DNA from: DATAFO01 sp046728935
GTDB lineage: Bacteria; Actinomycetota; Thermoleophilia; Solirubrobacterales; 70-9
Assembly (NCBI GenBank): GCA_046728935.1
Contig: JBKPFS010000160.1
Coordinates: 1-14,949, forward strand
Reading direction: 5' to 3'
DNA: 14,949 nucleotides
Below the pieces are notes generated by a model. The model made no database searches. It saw only the letters and a program-made list of their open reading frames with translations, and was not told the origin of the DNA. Positions 1 through 6,486 of this stretch are shown in pieces (the first letter of the stretch is position 1; every line of letters begins with the position of its first letter). The position numbers and the translations under genes were made by a program.

Positions 1-33
1 CGTCGAATCCGCTCCACGTTTCTCCTGCGACAT
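1..33 (-). pseudogene. 5' end of a SnoaL-like gene, cut by window edge, apparently frameshifted
   Basis: An ATG at 33 (reading leftward) is preceded by GGGAG six bases upstream. It opens with MSQE, exactly like the SnoaL-like gene at 2987, and the two starts share 18 identical bases (GGCGATGTCGCAGGAGAA) on opposite strands. As written, the frame then reads MSQEKRGADST, which is not SnoaL-like. Deleting one A from the AAA run at 19-21 gives MSQENVERIRR, the usual opening of this family. So this is probably the start of a second SnoaL/NTF2-like gene with a one-base insertion, either real or a sequencing error. Only 11 codons are visible, so the call rests on the start region alone. Confidence 0.42.
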
Positions 34-124
34 CGCCTGCTCCCGCAGTCCGGCGGCCTCGACGCCATCGGGTTCCACCGTCCGCTCTGTATCCACCTAG
101 TACTTAAGGACGAGGAAGATGCTC

Positions 125-952
125 CTAACCGTCCCGCCGGAAGCTGATCCCCTCGAGGGTGACGTAGGAGCCGTCCGCAGAACAATGCCAGGTCGGCGAC
201 GTCTGACAGTCCTGTTCGAAGACCACCATGCCATCCGGTTGCACGTCGACGCGCGCCTGAGCGACGTCCTCCCCGTCGCTATTCCGGCCGACGCTGGGAA
301 AGACTCGGGCGTGGGCGGGTGCGTAGGCCGCGGGCAGCCGGAAGATCGGCGAGAAGTTGGGGGGATCCTGCGATGTGAAGTGAATGGGGGTAGAGCTGAC
401 GAGACCCTTCAGGTGCACGATCCCAAGCTGATCCTTGTAGAAGCCGGCCGTCGCGTAGGGCGCACCGTAGTTGTGCCAGGGGTCCCAAATCCCGAAGCCG
501 GAGGACTGGCTGCAGAAGGAGCCGCTCGAGCTGGCGCACAGGTCCCCGGTCGTAGAGCCCGCCCCGACCTGGTGCCAGGCCTCCGGAGGCGCAAGGTCGA
601 CGTTTCTCACCTGGCCGTTCTTGATGTCGGCGCTGCCGAGGCTCTCGTCGGCTACCTCCGAGCTGCCAACGGAGCCCGCACGCAGATCGGCGGCGGCGAG
701 CCCGCCGCCCGTGAGGGTGTCGTTCAGCACCTCGGACGTCCCCACGGCGCCCGCACGCAGATCGGCGGCGGCGAGTCCGCCCCCGGTGAGGCTGTCGTTT
801 CGCACATCGGCGGAGTAGACCTCGTTGTCGACGATGTCGGAGCTGAAGACCGTGTTCGCGGCGTAGGCGGCTCCGCCACCGATCACGATGAACGCGAGCA
901 GCGTGACCATCACGTTCGCGTAGGTCAGGTGGGACCGAAGTTTCCGACGCAT
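125..952 (-). CDS. Secreted or membrane-anchored repeat protein of the LTYANVM type
   Basis: The product is 275 residues. It opens MRRKLRSHLTYANVM, a hallmark of abundant uncharacterised exported proteins in Solirubrobacterales-type actinobacteria. A hydrophobic stretch at residues 14-31 ends in AYA, a plausible signal peptidase site. Residues ~37-105 hold repeated SADV/SADI/SSEV elements, including two near-identical 25-residue units rich in TGGGLAAADLRAG. The C-terminal ~150 residues contain four cysteines and end in VTLEGISFR, probably a beta-rich extracytoplasmic domain. I chose the ATG at 952 because GGGAGG sits a few bases upstream; an in-frame start at 988 would add 12 residues with no family resemblance. 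The gene stands alone. Export is inferred; the function is unknown. Confidence 0.8.
   Translation of the reverse strand: MRRKLRSHLTYANVMVTLLAFIVIGGGAAYAANTVFSSDIVDNEVYSADVRNDSLTGGGLAAADLRAGAVGTSEVLNDTLTGGGLAAADLRAGSVGSSEVADESLGSADIKNGQVRNVDLAPPEAWHQVGAGSTTGDLCASSSGSFCSQSSGFGIWDPWHNYGAPYATAGFYKDQLGIVHLKGLVSSTPIHFTSQDPPNFSPIFRLPAAYAPAHARVFPSVGRNSDGEDVAQARVDVQPDGMVVFEQDCQTSPTWHCSADGSYVTLEGISFRRDG
656..806 (-). repeat. Two tandem 75-bp coding repeats
   Basis: Two 75-bp units lie head to tail (about 656-731 and 731-806), each encoding a 25-residue block around TGGGLAAADLRAG. The core GCCCGCACGCAGATCGGCGG is identical and starts at 674 and 749. Shorter, more diverged versions of the same SADV/SADI motif flank them, so the array probably grew by tandem duplication inside the exported protein gene. 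Confidence 0.85.
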
Positions 953-1362
953 ATGCAACCTCCCGTTCCATCGATGGGCGGAGGCCAAATGCGTCGGCGA
1001 GTCCCTTCGGGCTGGTCGGCAGGTTCAGCGGTCCGCCGGTGCAGAGCCACCCTCCCACTGGAAGCGGCGGCAGTCAAGGGGCGGGTGTGTGCGAAGGATC
1101 ACGGTCTCGAGAGACCGCCGAGTGGCTCGGCGCATATAGAGCGATTGAAATTTGACCCCAAAACAGGTGTGTCGTGGTGGAGGTCTACCTCGTCCAGGAC
1201 GCGGCCCCTGATCTTTGGCCCGCCAGCGAGCCTCTGGAAGGGGGTGCCATTCGTAGTCGGCGAGCGTGTTGCCGCTGAGGCCTTCGTAGCGGAGCCGCTC
1301 TCATCCACTACCACCCCAGCTCAGCCGCCGCGACATAGGCCTCGGCGGCGCCCACTTCATTG
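953..1362. other. 410-bp intergenic stretch without a convincing gene
   Basis: No reading frame here resembles a protein. It contains the ribosome binding site of the gene ending at 125, then two adjacent small inverted repeats near 1102-1134 (CGGTCTC-GA-GAGACCG followed by CCGAG-TGG-CTCGG). Next comes an AT-richer pocket (~1135-1165) that stands out from the GC-rich surroundings. The hairpins have no T-tract on either strand, so a terminator is not well supported. Confidence 0.5.
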
Positions 1363-2055
1363 TCAGTTTGGGATTGGTCGAGGATTGCGTTTAGGCGGCT
1401 GTTCACCAAGGCGGTCCTCGAAGATCCAGGGCCGGGCGGCGATGGGAATCTTCCTGAGAATCAGTACATCTTGGTGATTGTCCCAGCCGCGCTCCGTGTA
1501 GTCGAGCAGGCGCACGTCCTCCATGGCGTCGACGGTCCCCATCACCCAACGCGGCAGAGACACGCTGAGGCCATAGCTGTCCTGGCCGAGCCAGTCACCA
1601 CGATCTGGATAATCGGCATAGCCGAAGCCGTTGCGGTTCACCCCCTCGGCGATAGGGGCGAAGGTCTCGTCGTCAATGTACTTATAGGGGTTGTCGCCTT
1701 GGCGGCGTATGGACCACCGGCCGTGCAGGGTGAAAATGGCGACACCACCGGGAGCCAGCCAACCGACCATGTGGAAAAGCGCCTCTCTGAAGCGATCGGC
1801 CGAGAGGTGAGTGAGTAGCGAGCCGCACCACAACAGGTCGATCGGACGGTCGGGAGCAACTTGCCTCAAGTCCTGCTGTGACCGCAACGGCACGGCGCCG
1901 AATTGCCGAGCGCAGAACTGGACGTGATCGGAATCGATGTCGGAGGCGACCACGGAAGCCTCGGGAAGGAAGCGCACCAAATGACACAGGACCCGGCCCG
2001 AGTCGCAGGGCAGACCGAGGACATTGGCGAACTTGTCAATGCCGGCCTTGATCAT
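1363..2055 (-). CDS. Class I SAM-dependent methyltransferase, intact main body
   Basis: The 230-residue open frame covers the Rossmann methyltransferase core. Motif I appears as NVLGLPCDSGR (residues 11-21; relatives usually have DLPCGHGR), followed by the acidic ASDID end of strand 2 (37-41), DLLWCGSLLTHL (73-84) at motif IV, and LAPGGVAIFTLHGR around the post-motif strand. The ATG at 2055 has no ribosome binding site. Upstream codons in the same frame (REHYFAVGRGAVAIIALA) read as normal family sequence back to about 2112, so 2055 is unlikely to be the true start. The missing N-terminus is in another frame just upstream (next entry). The substrate is unknown. Either the gene is a recent pseudogene or the sequence lacks one base. 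Confidence 0.75.
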   Translation of the reverse strand: MIKAGIDKFANVLGLPCDSGRVLCHLVRFLPEASVVASDIDSDHVQFCARQFGAVPLRSQQDLRQVAPDRPIDLLWCGSLLTHLSADRFREALFHMVGWLAPGGVAIFTLHGRWSIRRQGDNPYKYIDDETFAPIAEGVNRNGFGYADYPDRGDWLGQDSYGLSVSLPRWVMGTVDAMEDVRLLDYTERGWDNHQDVLILRKIPIAARPWIFEDRLGEQPPKRNPRPIPN

Positions 2056-2072
2056 GGCCAGCGCGATGATGG

Positions 2073-2231
2073 CTACGGCGCCGCGGCCGACCGCGAAGTA
2101 GTGCTCACGCCGGTCAGCCTGGACATATTGTCGCGAGGCGAAATGGTTTCATCCACACCGCTCTCTTGGTAACGCCGTAGGCGCTCACTAATGGACGGCA
2201 AGAGGGAGCCTGCTAGCACGTCGGGCGTCAC
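2073..2231 (-). pseudogene. Out-of-frame N-terminal part of the methyltransferase gene
   Basis: Reading leftward from a GTG at 2231 (GGGAGG ends about ten bases upstream; an ATG at 2249 is in frame too) gives VTPDVLAGSLLPSISERL, then RRYQESGVDETISPRDNM and SRLTG. This resembles the N-terminus of SAM methyltransferases of this class, where ISPRDNM is typical. The frame runs to a TAG at 2075-2073. Around 2105-2112 the homology jumps to the neighbouring frame, with REHYFAVGRGA leading into the 1363-2055 body. The offset equals one missing base. A corrected gene would be 1363-2231, about 290 residues. Confidence 0.65.
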
Positions 2232-2623
2232 GGACAGGACACCTCCCATTGGACGAGCACTATACGTACGCCGGAGGTCGGTTGCCTTGGCGGTTGGGTA
2301 GGCCGTCAGCGGGCGAATCGACGGCGGCGGTCAGCTAGACGACGGGCGCGTGCGACGTCTGGAAACCCTGCCGGGCTGGGCCTGGGATGCCCGGCGTTGG
2401 GCATCGAGCCATAACGTCAGCGATCCCCAAGGAACGGGGCGGTGCCGCGCGAACGGCCCGGCCCCCGGAGGCGAGGAGGACGCGGCGGTTCACGTTCGGG
2501 ACCAACCGGATCGTCGCCGAGCAACTCGTGGACGCCGGGGACACGGGCCTCGTCGTCCCGGCAGTAAAGGAAGGGCAGGCTCGGCGGGCAGAGGTCGAGC
2601 TGCAGACGCATTCGTGGCCACTC
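2232..2623. other. 392-bp stretch with no supported gene
   Basis: Several open frames cross this stretch on both strands. None shows a recognisable motif, hydrophobic pattern or ribosome binding site, and their composition is that of shadow frames in GC-rich DNA. It holds the upstream region of the methyltransferase gene near 2232-2260. No tRNA-like cloverleaf or repeat was seen. Confidence 0.4.
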
Positions 2624-2809
2624 TCAGTGCGGGAAGTCGAGGCCGCAATGCGGACACTCGCGTACGCTCCGTTGAACCCGCGTTCCGCAGCGGGGACAAT
2701 CGACGAAGCCCCATCGGTCCCAGAGCTCCCTCAGTAACTCGATGAGCAGCCCGCCGCCCGCGATAGCGATCAGGCCGATGATCGACGGCGAGAGTTCGGC
2801 GATAAGCAT
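2624..2809 (-). CDS. Membrane-anchored double-CxxC zinc-ribbon miniprotein
   Basis: The 61-residue product starts MLIAELSPS. One transmembrane helix (about residues 9-30, IIGLIAIAGGGLLIELL) is followed by a compact zinc ribbon with CPRC and CPHC (CPRCGTRVQRSVRECPHCG), and the chain ends DFPH. The fold should bind one zinc ion on the cytoplasmic face. Small proteins of this plan are common and mostly uncharacterised. The start is uncertain: an ATG at 2884 would add 25 residues that look non-coding, and neither start has a strong ribosome binding site. I prefer 2809 because it places the helix near the N-terminus. Its 5' side faces the SnoaL-like gene, so the two are divergent. Confidence 0.6.
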   Translation of the reverse strand: MLIAELSPSIIGLIAIAGGGLLIELLRELWDRWGFVDCPRCGTRVQRSVRECPHCGLDFPH

Positions 2810-2986
2810 GGCGATCGGTGGCAGCACCGTCCTCGATGTCGGAGTTCGATGCAAGGCTACGCACCCTGCTCGCGGCTTCGCCATCAGGCTTCATCCGCAC
2901 AGTTCCGAGGCCGTCCAAGGCGCCGGGCTGCGCCAATCGCTCATCGGTTCCCTCCCCACCCCTGCGCGCGAGATACTGAGCGGGCG

Positions 2987-3385
2987 ATGTCGCAGGAGAA
3001 CGTCGAGGTCGTTCGTCAGGCGATTGACGCGTTCAACCGCGGTGGCATTGAGGCGGCACTCGGCTTCTTCGACCCGGAGATCGAGTGGACAACCACCGGC
3101 ATCTTCGTCGAAGCGGGCACATATCGGGGTCATGAAGGCGCGCTCCGCTACATGGGAGCGCTCGCGACCGAGCTTGAGGACCTTCGCAACGAGCCCCAGG
3201 AGCTGATCGACGCCGGCGAGCAGGTCGTGGTTCCCATGCGGTTCAGCGCTCGGGGCAAGCGGAGCGGAGCCCCGGTCGAGCTGCCGATTACGTTGGTGTA
3301 TTCGGTACGGGGCCGCAGGATCATTCGCATCCGCAACTACATGGCGAAGGCTGAGGCCCTCGAAGCCGCCGGAGTGCGGGAGTAG
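2987..3385 (+). CDS. SnoaL-like / NTF2-fold protein
   Basis: The 132-residue product begins MSQENVEVVRQAIDAFNRGG, the standard opening of actinobacterial SnoaL-like proteins. It continues through FFDPEIEW, the YRGHEGALRYM block, an LIDAGEQVVV strand and a final long strand RIIRIRNYM before AEALEAAG. This is the cone-shaped alpha+beta barrel used by polyketide cyclases, ketosteroid isomerases and many proteins of unknown role; length and motif order are normal. The reaction cannot be inferred. I took the ATG at 2987 because the conserved family sequence begins exactly there; the longer upstream frame is not family-like. A second, damaged copy of the same gene start sits at the left window edge. 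Confidence 0.85.
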   Translation: MSQENVEVVRQAIDAFNRGGIEAALGFFDPEIEWTTTGIFVEAGTYRGHEGALRYMGALATELEDLRNEPQELIDAGEQVVVPMRFSARGKRSGAPVELPITLVYSVRGRRIIRIRNYMAKAEALEAAGVRE

Positions 3386-3562
3386 GCGACGCTCAGCCCC
3401 GCTCAGCGACCTTGGGCCTCCGCTTCGCGAGTCCATTGACGAACCGCACGCACGGGCCTCTGGCAGCAGCGTAGGGTGAGGGGTTCGGGAGGAGTTCTCA
3501 AAAAGATGGCTTGGTCAAGGCCCGTTGCACACCGTCGCCGAGCGTCGGATTTCTCCGGATAG

Positions 3563-3643
3563 TTCGGAACTAGACGACGCTCGGCGGAGGATGTTCCAGC
3601 GCTTGCGGGAGCGCGATCGCGGTTGCTCCCCGCATCTGCCTCG
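3563..3643 (+). repeat. 81-bp dispersed repeat, copy 1
   Basis: This segment resembles 4411-4491 at roughly 75-80% identity by eye over the same length, including shared blocks AGACGACGCTCGG, GCTTGCGGGA and GGTTGCTCCC. It lies in the non-coding gap downstream of the DUF6328-type gene. No function is evident. Confidence 0.65.
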
Positions 3644-3663
3644 CGGCGTCCTCGGCGGATCGC

Positions 3664-4146
3664 CTAATGGGAGCGCTCGAGCTTGCGGACGAGCGGTAGC
3701 GCGTACCAGAGGCCGCCGAAGATGATGACCGCGAGGACGCCCGAGACGATGGTCAGGGTCTCGCTGAACGCGTAGTCCGCGATCAGCATCACGGTGCCGA
3801 CCATCGCGAGGGCGAGGAAGCCAAGTCCCGCGATCGCCATCCGATTCGACACGAGCAGGATCACCATCTTGTCGTGCTCGCGGAACCGCAGGCGATGCCA
3901 GGCGGATGGAGCTATCAAGAGCGCGGCGGAGATCGCGGTCGCCGTGAGGACCCCGAAGAAGAGGTCCCGCTGGAAATCCGTCGTCTGCGCGAATCCCTGG
4001 CTGAACGGCACCGCAAGCAGGAATGCGAACAGGACCTGCACGCCCGGTAGGGCAACTCGAAGCTCGTTCAGGAGCTCGATCAGCTCGCGGTCGATCCGCT
4101 CCGACTGATCCTCGTTCGAGCCGTTCCCTCGACTTCCGTTCGACAT
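3664..4146 (-). CDS. DUF6328-type four-helix membrane protein
   Basis: The 160-residue product has a short charged N-terminus with the signature ELIELLNELRVALPGVQVLF (residues 21-40), which I associate with the DUF6328 family. Four hydrophobic segments follow at about 34-50, 61-80, 103-124 and 131-151. The loop HRLRFREHDK between helices 2 and 3 is also typical, and the length matches the family. The function is unknown. The ATG at 4146 is preferred; a longer frame to 4386 exists, but its extra 80 residues look non-coding and include part of a repeated DNA segment. The gene is isolated and flanked on both sides by two copies of an 81-bp repeat. Confidence 0.72.
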   Translation of the reverse strand: MSNGSRGNGSNEDQSERIDRELIELLNELRVALPGVQVLFAFLLAVPFSQGFAQTTDFQRDLFFGVLTATAISAALLIAPSAWHRLRFREHDKMVILLVSNRMAIAGLGFLALAMVGTVMLIADYAFSETLTIVSGVLAVIIFGGLWYALPLVRKLERSH

Positions 4147-4351
4147 TGCTGCAGGGTTCCGTGCCTCGCGCCCGTCTCCTGCCCGAGACCCAGATTCGGT
4201 CAGCGCCCTCCCGTCGCCTGAGCAGAGCTCCGCCACCACGCCGCCTCCGGGATCGGTCGCTTCCAGGTCCTCCGGCCGACAAAGAATCCCGCGGGTCCAC
4301 CCCATCCGCGAGACCGAGAACCCGAACGAGAGTTCCTGGGAGCGCGAGGCT

Positions 4352-4402
4352 GCGGCGGAAAGGGAGGCGAGGATGCACAACCCCATTCGTTCCGAGGCCG
4401 AG
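4352..4402 (+). repeat. 51-bp direct repeat of the downstream gene's start, copy 1
   Basis: It matches 4518-4568 at 49 of 51 positions by eye, at an offset of 166 bp. It covers a strong ribosome binding site, an ATG and ten codons. Weaker similarity extends ~20 bp further upstream. Downstream the two copies diverge abruptly. Confidence 0.85.
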
Positions 4403-4420
4403 GGCCGAAGTCCGGAATGA
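4373..4420 (+). CDS. 15-codon mini-ORF, truncated copy of the next gene's start
   Basis: ATG at 4373 with a strong upstream AAAGGGAGG encodes MHNPIRSEAEGRSPE and stops at TGA 4418-4420. Its first ten residues equal the start of the UspA-like gene at 4539 except for one I/L change. It may be a dead remnant of a tandem duplication, or a translated leader peptide upstream of the real gene. The good ribosome binding site makes translation plausible, but no selection on the peptide can be shown from one sequence. Confidence 0.35.
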   Translation: MHNPIRSEAEGRSPE

Positions 4421-4491
4421 GACGACGCTCGGGCGGAGGGTGCTGGCGCGCTTGCGGGACCGCGCGCCGGGTTGCTCCCGTACCTGCCTCG
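4411..4491 (+). repeat. 81-bp dispersed repeat, copy 2
   Basis: Partner of 3563-3643, offset 848 bp, same orientation and equal length, with one compensating pair of small indels. It begins just before the stop codon of the 15-codon mini-ORF and ends shortly before the duplicated leader of the 4539 gene. Confidence 0.65.
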
Positions 4492-4538
4492 GAGTAAGTT
4501 CCAGGTAACGCGGGTACGCGGCGGAAAAGGAGGCGAGG

Positions 4539-5210
4539 ATGCACAACCCCCTTCGTTCCGAGGCCGAGATGTTCCGGCTGGTGGTGATCATCGGCGTCGC
4601 CTGCGCAGCGGTGATCGCTGTGGCTCTGATCTGGGAGCCCGTCGCGGGAGCGATCCTGCTGGCGGCCGAGATCGGGTTGGGGATCGGGCTGATCTGGCGC
4701 GGGTCGCGCGGCACGCTGCCGCACGAGGCGGAGGTGGCGAGCGGTGACTCGAGCGCCTACCGGGTGCTCGTGGTCGCCAATGAGACGGTCGGCGGGCGGG
4801 CGCTCCTGGAGGAGATCAAGAACCGCACCAAGGGGAAGGCGAACGAGATCCTCGTCGTCGTCCCGGCGATGGCCTCTTCACGCCTCGAGCATCTCGCCCA
4901 CGACGTCGACGGCGCGATCTCCGAGGCGAGGGGGCGCCTGGATGCGTCGCTGCGGGCGATGTCGAGCGCCGGCCTTCAAGCCAGCGGGCAGGTCGGCGAC
5001 CACCACGACCCGAACGCCGCGATCGAGGACGCGCTCCGCGAGTTCCCGGCGGACGAGGTGATCATCTCGACCCATCCGCCCGAGCGGTCGAAGTGGCTCG
5101 AGCGCGGGGTCGTCGAGCGGGCGCGGAGCGAAGTGCCACTCCCGGTCACGCACGTCGTGGTCGACCTCGAGGCCGAGGCGCAGCGCACGGCGGCGGCCCA
5201 ATCGGCCTAG
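4539..5210 (+). CDS. Membrane-anchored UspA-like protein
   Basis: The 223-residue product has two N-terminal helices (about residues 12-31 and 34-53), then a cytoplasmic domain from ~70. That domain opens with the strand YRVLVVANETVGGRALLEEI and continues ILVVVPAM, a helix ending EARGRLD, a second pattern around AIEDALREFPADEVIISTHP, and LPVTHVVVDL. This order is that of a universal-stress/alpha-hydrolase nucleotide-binding fold, of a kind often seen in actinobacteria as small membrane-linked Usp proteins. AAAAGGAGG lies just before the ATG, fixing the start. Its stop codon overlaps that of the converging cytochrome c gene in the palindrome CTAG. The substrate is unknown; a stress role is only a family-level guess. 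Confidence 0.75.
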   Translation: MHNPLRSEAEMFRLVVIIGVACAAVIAVALIWEPVAGAILLAAEIGLGIGLIWRGSRGTLPHEAEVASGDSSAYRVLVVANETVGGRALLEEIKNRTKGKANEILVVVPAMASSRLEHLAHDVDGAISEARGRLDASLRAMSSAGLQASGQVGDHHDPNAAIEDALREFPADEVIISTHPPERSKWLERGVVERARSEVPLPVTHVVVDLEAEAQRTAAAQSA

Positions 5211-5908
5211 CCGCCAGCCTTCGCGCTCTGCCCCTTGCCGACGCTCTCCAGTAGGTACTGGACGAGCGCCTTGAGGTCCTCGGGCGTCAGCGAGTCGCCG
5301 AAGTCCTGCGGCATCACGTCAGGCGGGTAGCCCTTCGCGATCTGTGAGTTCGGATCGACGATCTGCTTCTCGATATAGCTCGCGGGCTTGCCCTTGAGCA
5401 CCTCGTCGAGATCGGGGCCGGTGGTGCCGGTGGTGGCCGCTGCGGCGAGCGTGTGGCAGCTGCCGCAACGGTCGGCGAACAGTTCGGGCGGGGCGAGCTT
5501 CGGCGGCTTCGCTCCCGGGACGCCGGCGACGCTGGCGACGTAGGTGGCGACGTCCTCGGCGTCCTGGCCGGTGACGAGATCGGGCGGCATGTAGATGCGC
5601 GTCTGATCCGGGTCGGCCCTGCGCGGGTTCGCGATCTGGGTCTGGACGACGCCCTCGATCGTGTCGTTGTCCATCCCGTCGAGGCGGGCCTGGGCGAACG
5701 CGGCGTCGAGGTTCGGGCCCACCGTGGCGCTCGTGCCCGCCTGGGCGAGGGTGTGGCAGGTGCCGCAGTTGGCGGTGAACAGCTGGCGCCCACGGTCGAC
5801 GTCGGCGTTCTCGTTCAGGTCGCAGCCGGCGAAGCCCGCCGCGGCGACGACCGCGACCGCCAGGGTGGTGATCCGCACGCCCCGCCGGCTGATCGAGGGT
5901 CTCGGCAC
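5207..5908 (-). CDS. Di-haem cytochrome c lipoprotein
   Basis: The 233-residue product starts at a GTG. A hydrophobic leader ends in a lipobox-like FAGC (Cys29), so the protein is probably lipid-anchored outside the membrane. Two tandem cytochrome c domains follow: CGTCH at 48-52 with axial Met107 in YMPPDL, and CGSCH at 148-152 with Met199 in VMPQDF. Each domain has the GPNLD/GPDLD helix motif. Such proteins carry electrons between a quinol-oxidising complex and terminal oxidases. The GTG at 5908 has AGGA eight bases upstream and puts the leader at the N-terminus; a TTG at 6010 would add 34 unlikely residues. It lies near the cta operon on the same strand but is separated from it by a plus-strand gene. 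Confidence 0.85.
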   Translation of the reverse strand: MPRPSISRRGVRITTLAVAVVAAAGFAGCDLNENADVDRGRQLFTANCGTCHTLAQAGTSATVGPNLDAAFAQARLDGMDNDTIEGVVQTQIANPRRADPDQTRIYMPPDLVTGQDAEDVATYVASVAGVPGAKPPKLAPPELFADRCGSCHTLAAAATTGTTGPDLDEVLKGKPASYIEKQIVDPNSQIAKGYPPDVMPQDFGDSLTPEDLKALVQYLLESVGKGQSAKAGG

Positions 5909-6016
5909 GGCGGGAATCCTATCCGTCGGCACCGGCGCCGGCGGGTGGTCGCGCGGGCCGCCGTGACCGCGGTTGGCGACCGCGCGGGGATCGGCTAGGG
6001 TTCGCGGCAATCTGCA

Positions 6017-6042
6017 CTAACGGATGTTGCGCTAACGGTTAG
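6017..6042 (+). promoter_or_regulatory. Repeated CTAACGG boxes before the CBS gene
   Basis: CTAACGG occurs at 6017-6023 and 6032-6038, 15 bp apart. The second copy is part of the inverted repeat CTAAC-G-GTTAG, which ends at the edge of the AGGAG ribosome binding site. It lies between divergent genes (cytochrome c and CBS), a natural place for an operator. No known regulator is recognised, so this is only a candidate. Confidence 0.3.
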
Positions 6043-6053
6043 GAGCGGCTCGG

Positions 6054-6473
6054 ATGGAAGTACGCGAGGGCATGACGGGGGTGGTGCTCACGGTCGGGCC
6101 CGGACACACGCTGCGCACCGCGGCGCGCCGGATGACCGAGAAGGGGGTGGGCGCGGCGGTCGTCATCGACGAGGAGGCCCCGGGTCCCAGGGTCGTCTCC
6201 GAGCGCGACATCCTCAACTCCATCGGTCGCGGCGAGGATCCCGATTCCGAGCGGGTCGGCGACCACATGAGCGACACGGTGATCTCCGCCGCCCCCGACT
6301 GGAGCCTCGAGCGTGCCGCGGGCGAGATGGCGCGCCGCCACATCCGCCATCTCGTCGTGGTGGAGCAGGGCGAGCTCGTGGGCGTGCTCTCGATGCGCGA
6401 CATAGTGCGCTGCTGGACCACCGAGGGCGCGACCTCGGGGATGACGCCGCCCGAGCAGCCGACGGCCGCTTAG
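6054..6473 (+). CDS. Two-CBS-domain protein
   Basis: The 139-residue product is made of two CBS modules and little else. The first (about residues 3-60) has TLRTAARRMTEKGVGAAVV and ends VVSERDILNSI; the second (about 65-127) has SLERAAGEMARRHIRHLVVV and ends VGVLSMRDIVR. The RDI motifs after each second strand are characteristic. Paired CBS modules bind adenine nucleotides in a central cleft and act as energy or redox-state sensors; here no effector domain is attached. AGGAG precedes the ATG by nine bases. It is divergent from the cytochrome c gene and converges on the cta operon with a 13-bp gap. The partner protein is unknown. Confidence 0.88.
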   Translation: MEVREGMTGVVLTVGPGHTLRTAARRMTEKGVGAAVVIDEEAPGPRVVSERDILNSIGRGEDPDSERVGDHMSDTVISAAPDWSLERAAGEMARRHIRHLVVVEQGELVGVLSMRDIVRCWTTEGATSGMTPPEQPTAA

Positions 6474-6486
6474 CGGCTGCCCGGAC

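Larger units (their letters stand above)
4147..4538. other. 392-bp gap built largely from duplicated DNA
   Basis: This gap separates two divergent genes. It contains a 51-bp segment (4352-4402) nearly identical to the ribosome binding site and first codons of the gene at 4539, then copy 2 of the 81-bp dispersed repeat (4411-4491). The flanking 4331-4351 also resembles 4497-4517. Nothing else recognisable was seen. Confidence 0.6.

Noticed and set aside
1102..1134. Two adjacent small hairpins as a terminator
   Set aside because: No T-tract on either strand, and the location does not follow a gene end in a clear way.
1099..1314. 71-codon minus-strand frame with a phrase like TPVLGSNFNRS, and an AT-rich pocket that could be an insertion-sequence end
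   Set aside because: No transposase motif, no matching terminal inverted repeat and no target-site duplication could be found.
119..1477. Long plus-strand open frame of 452 codons
   Set aside because: It lies antisense to the exported repeat protein and the methyltransferase, has no family motif and is typical of stop-poor shadow frames in GC-rich DNA.
2387..2737. 116-codon plus-strand frame
   Set aside because: No recognisable motif or ribosome binding site, and it overlaps the zinc-ribbon gene on the other strand.
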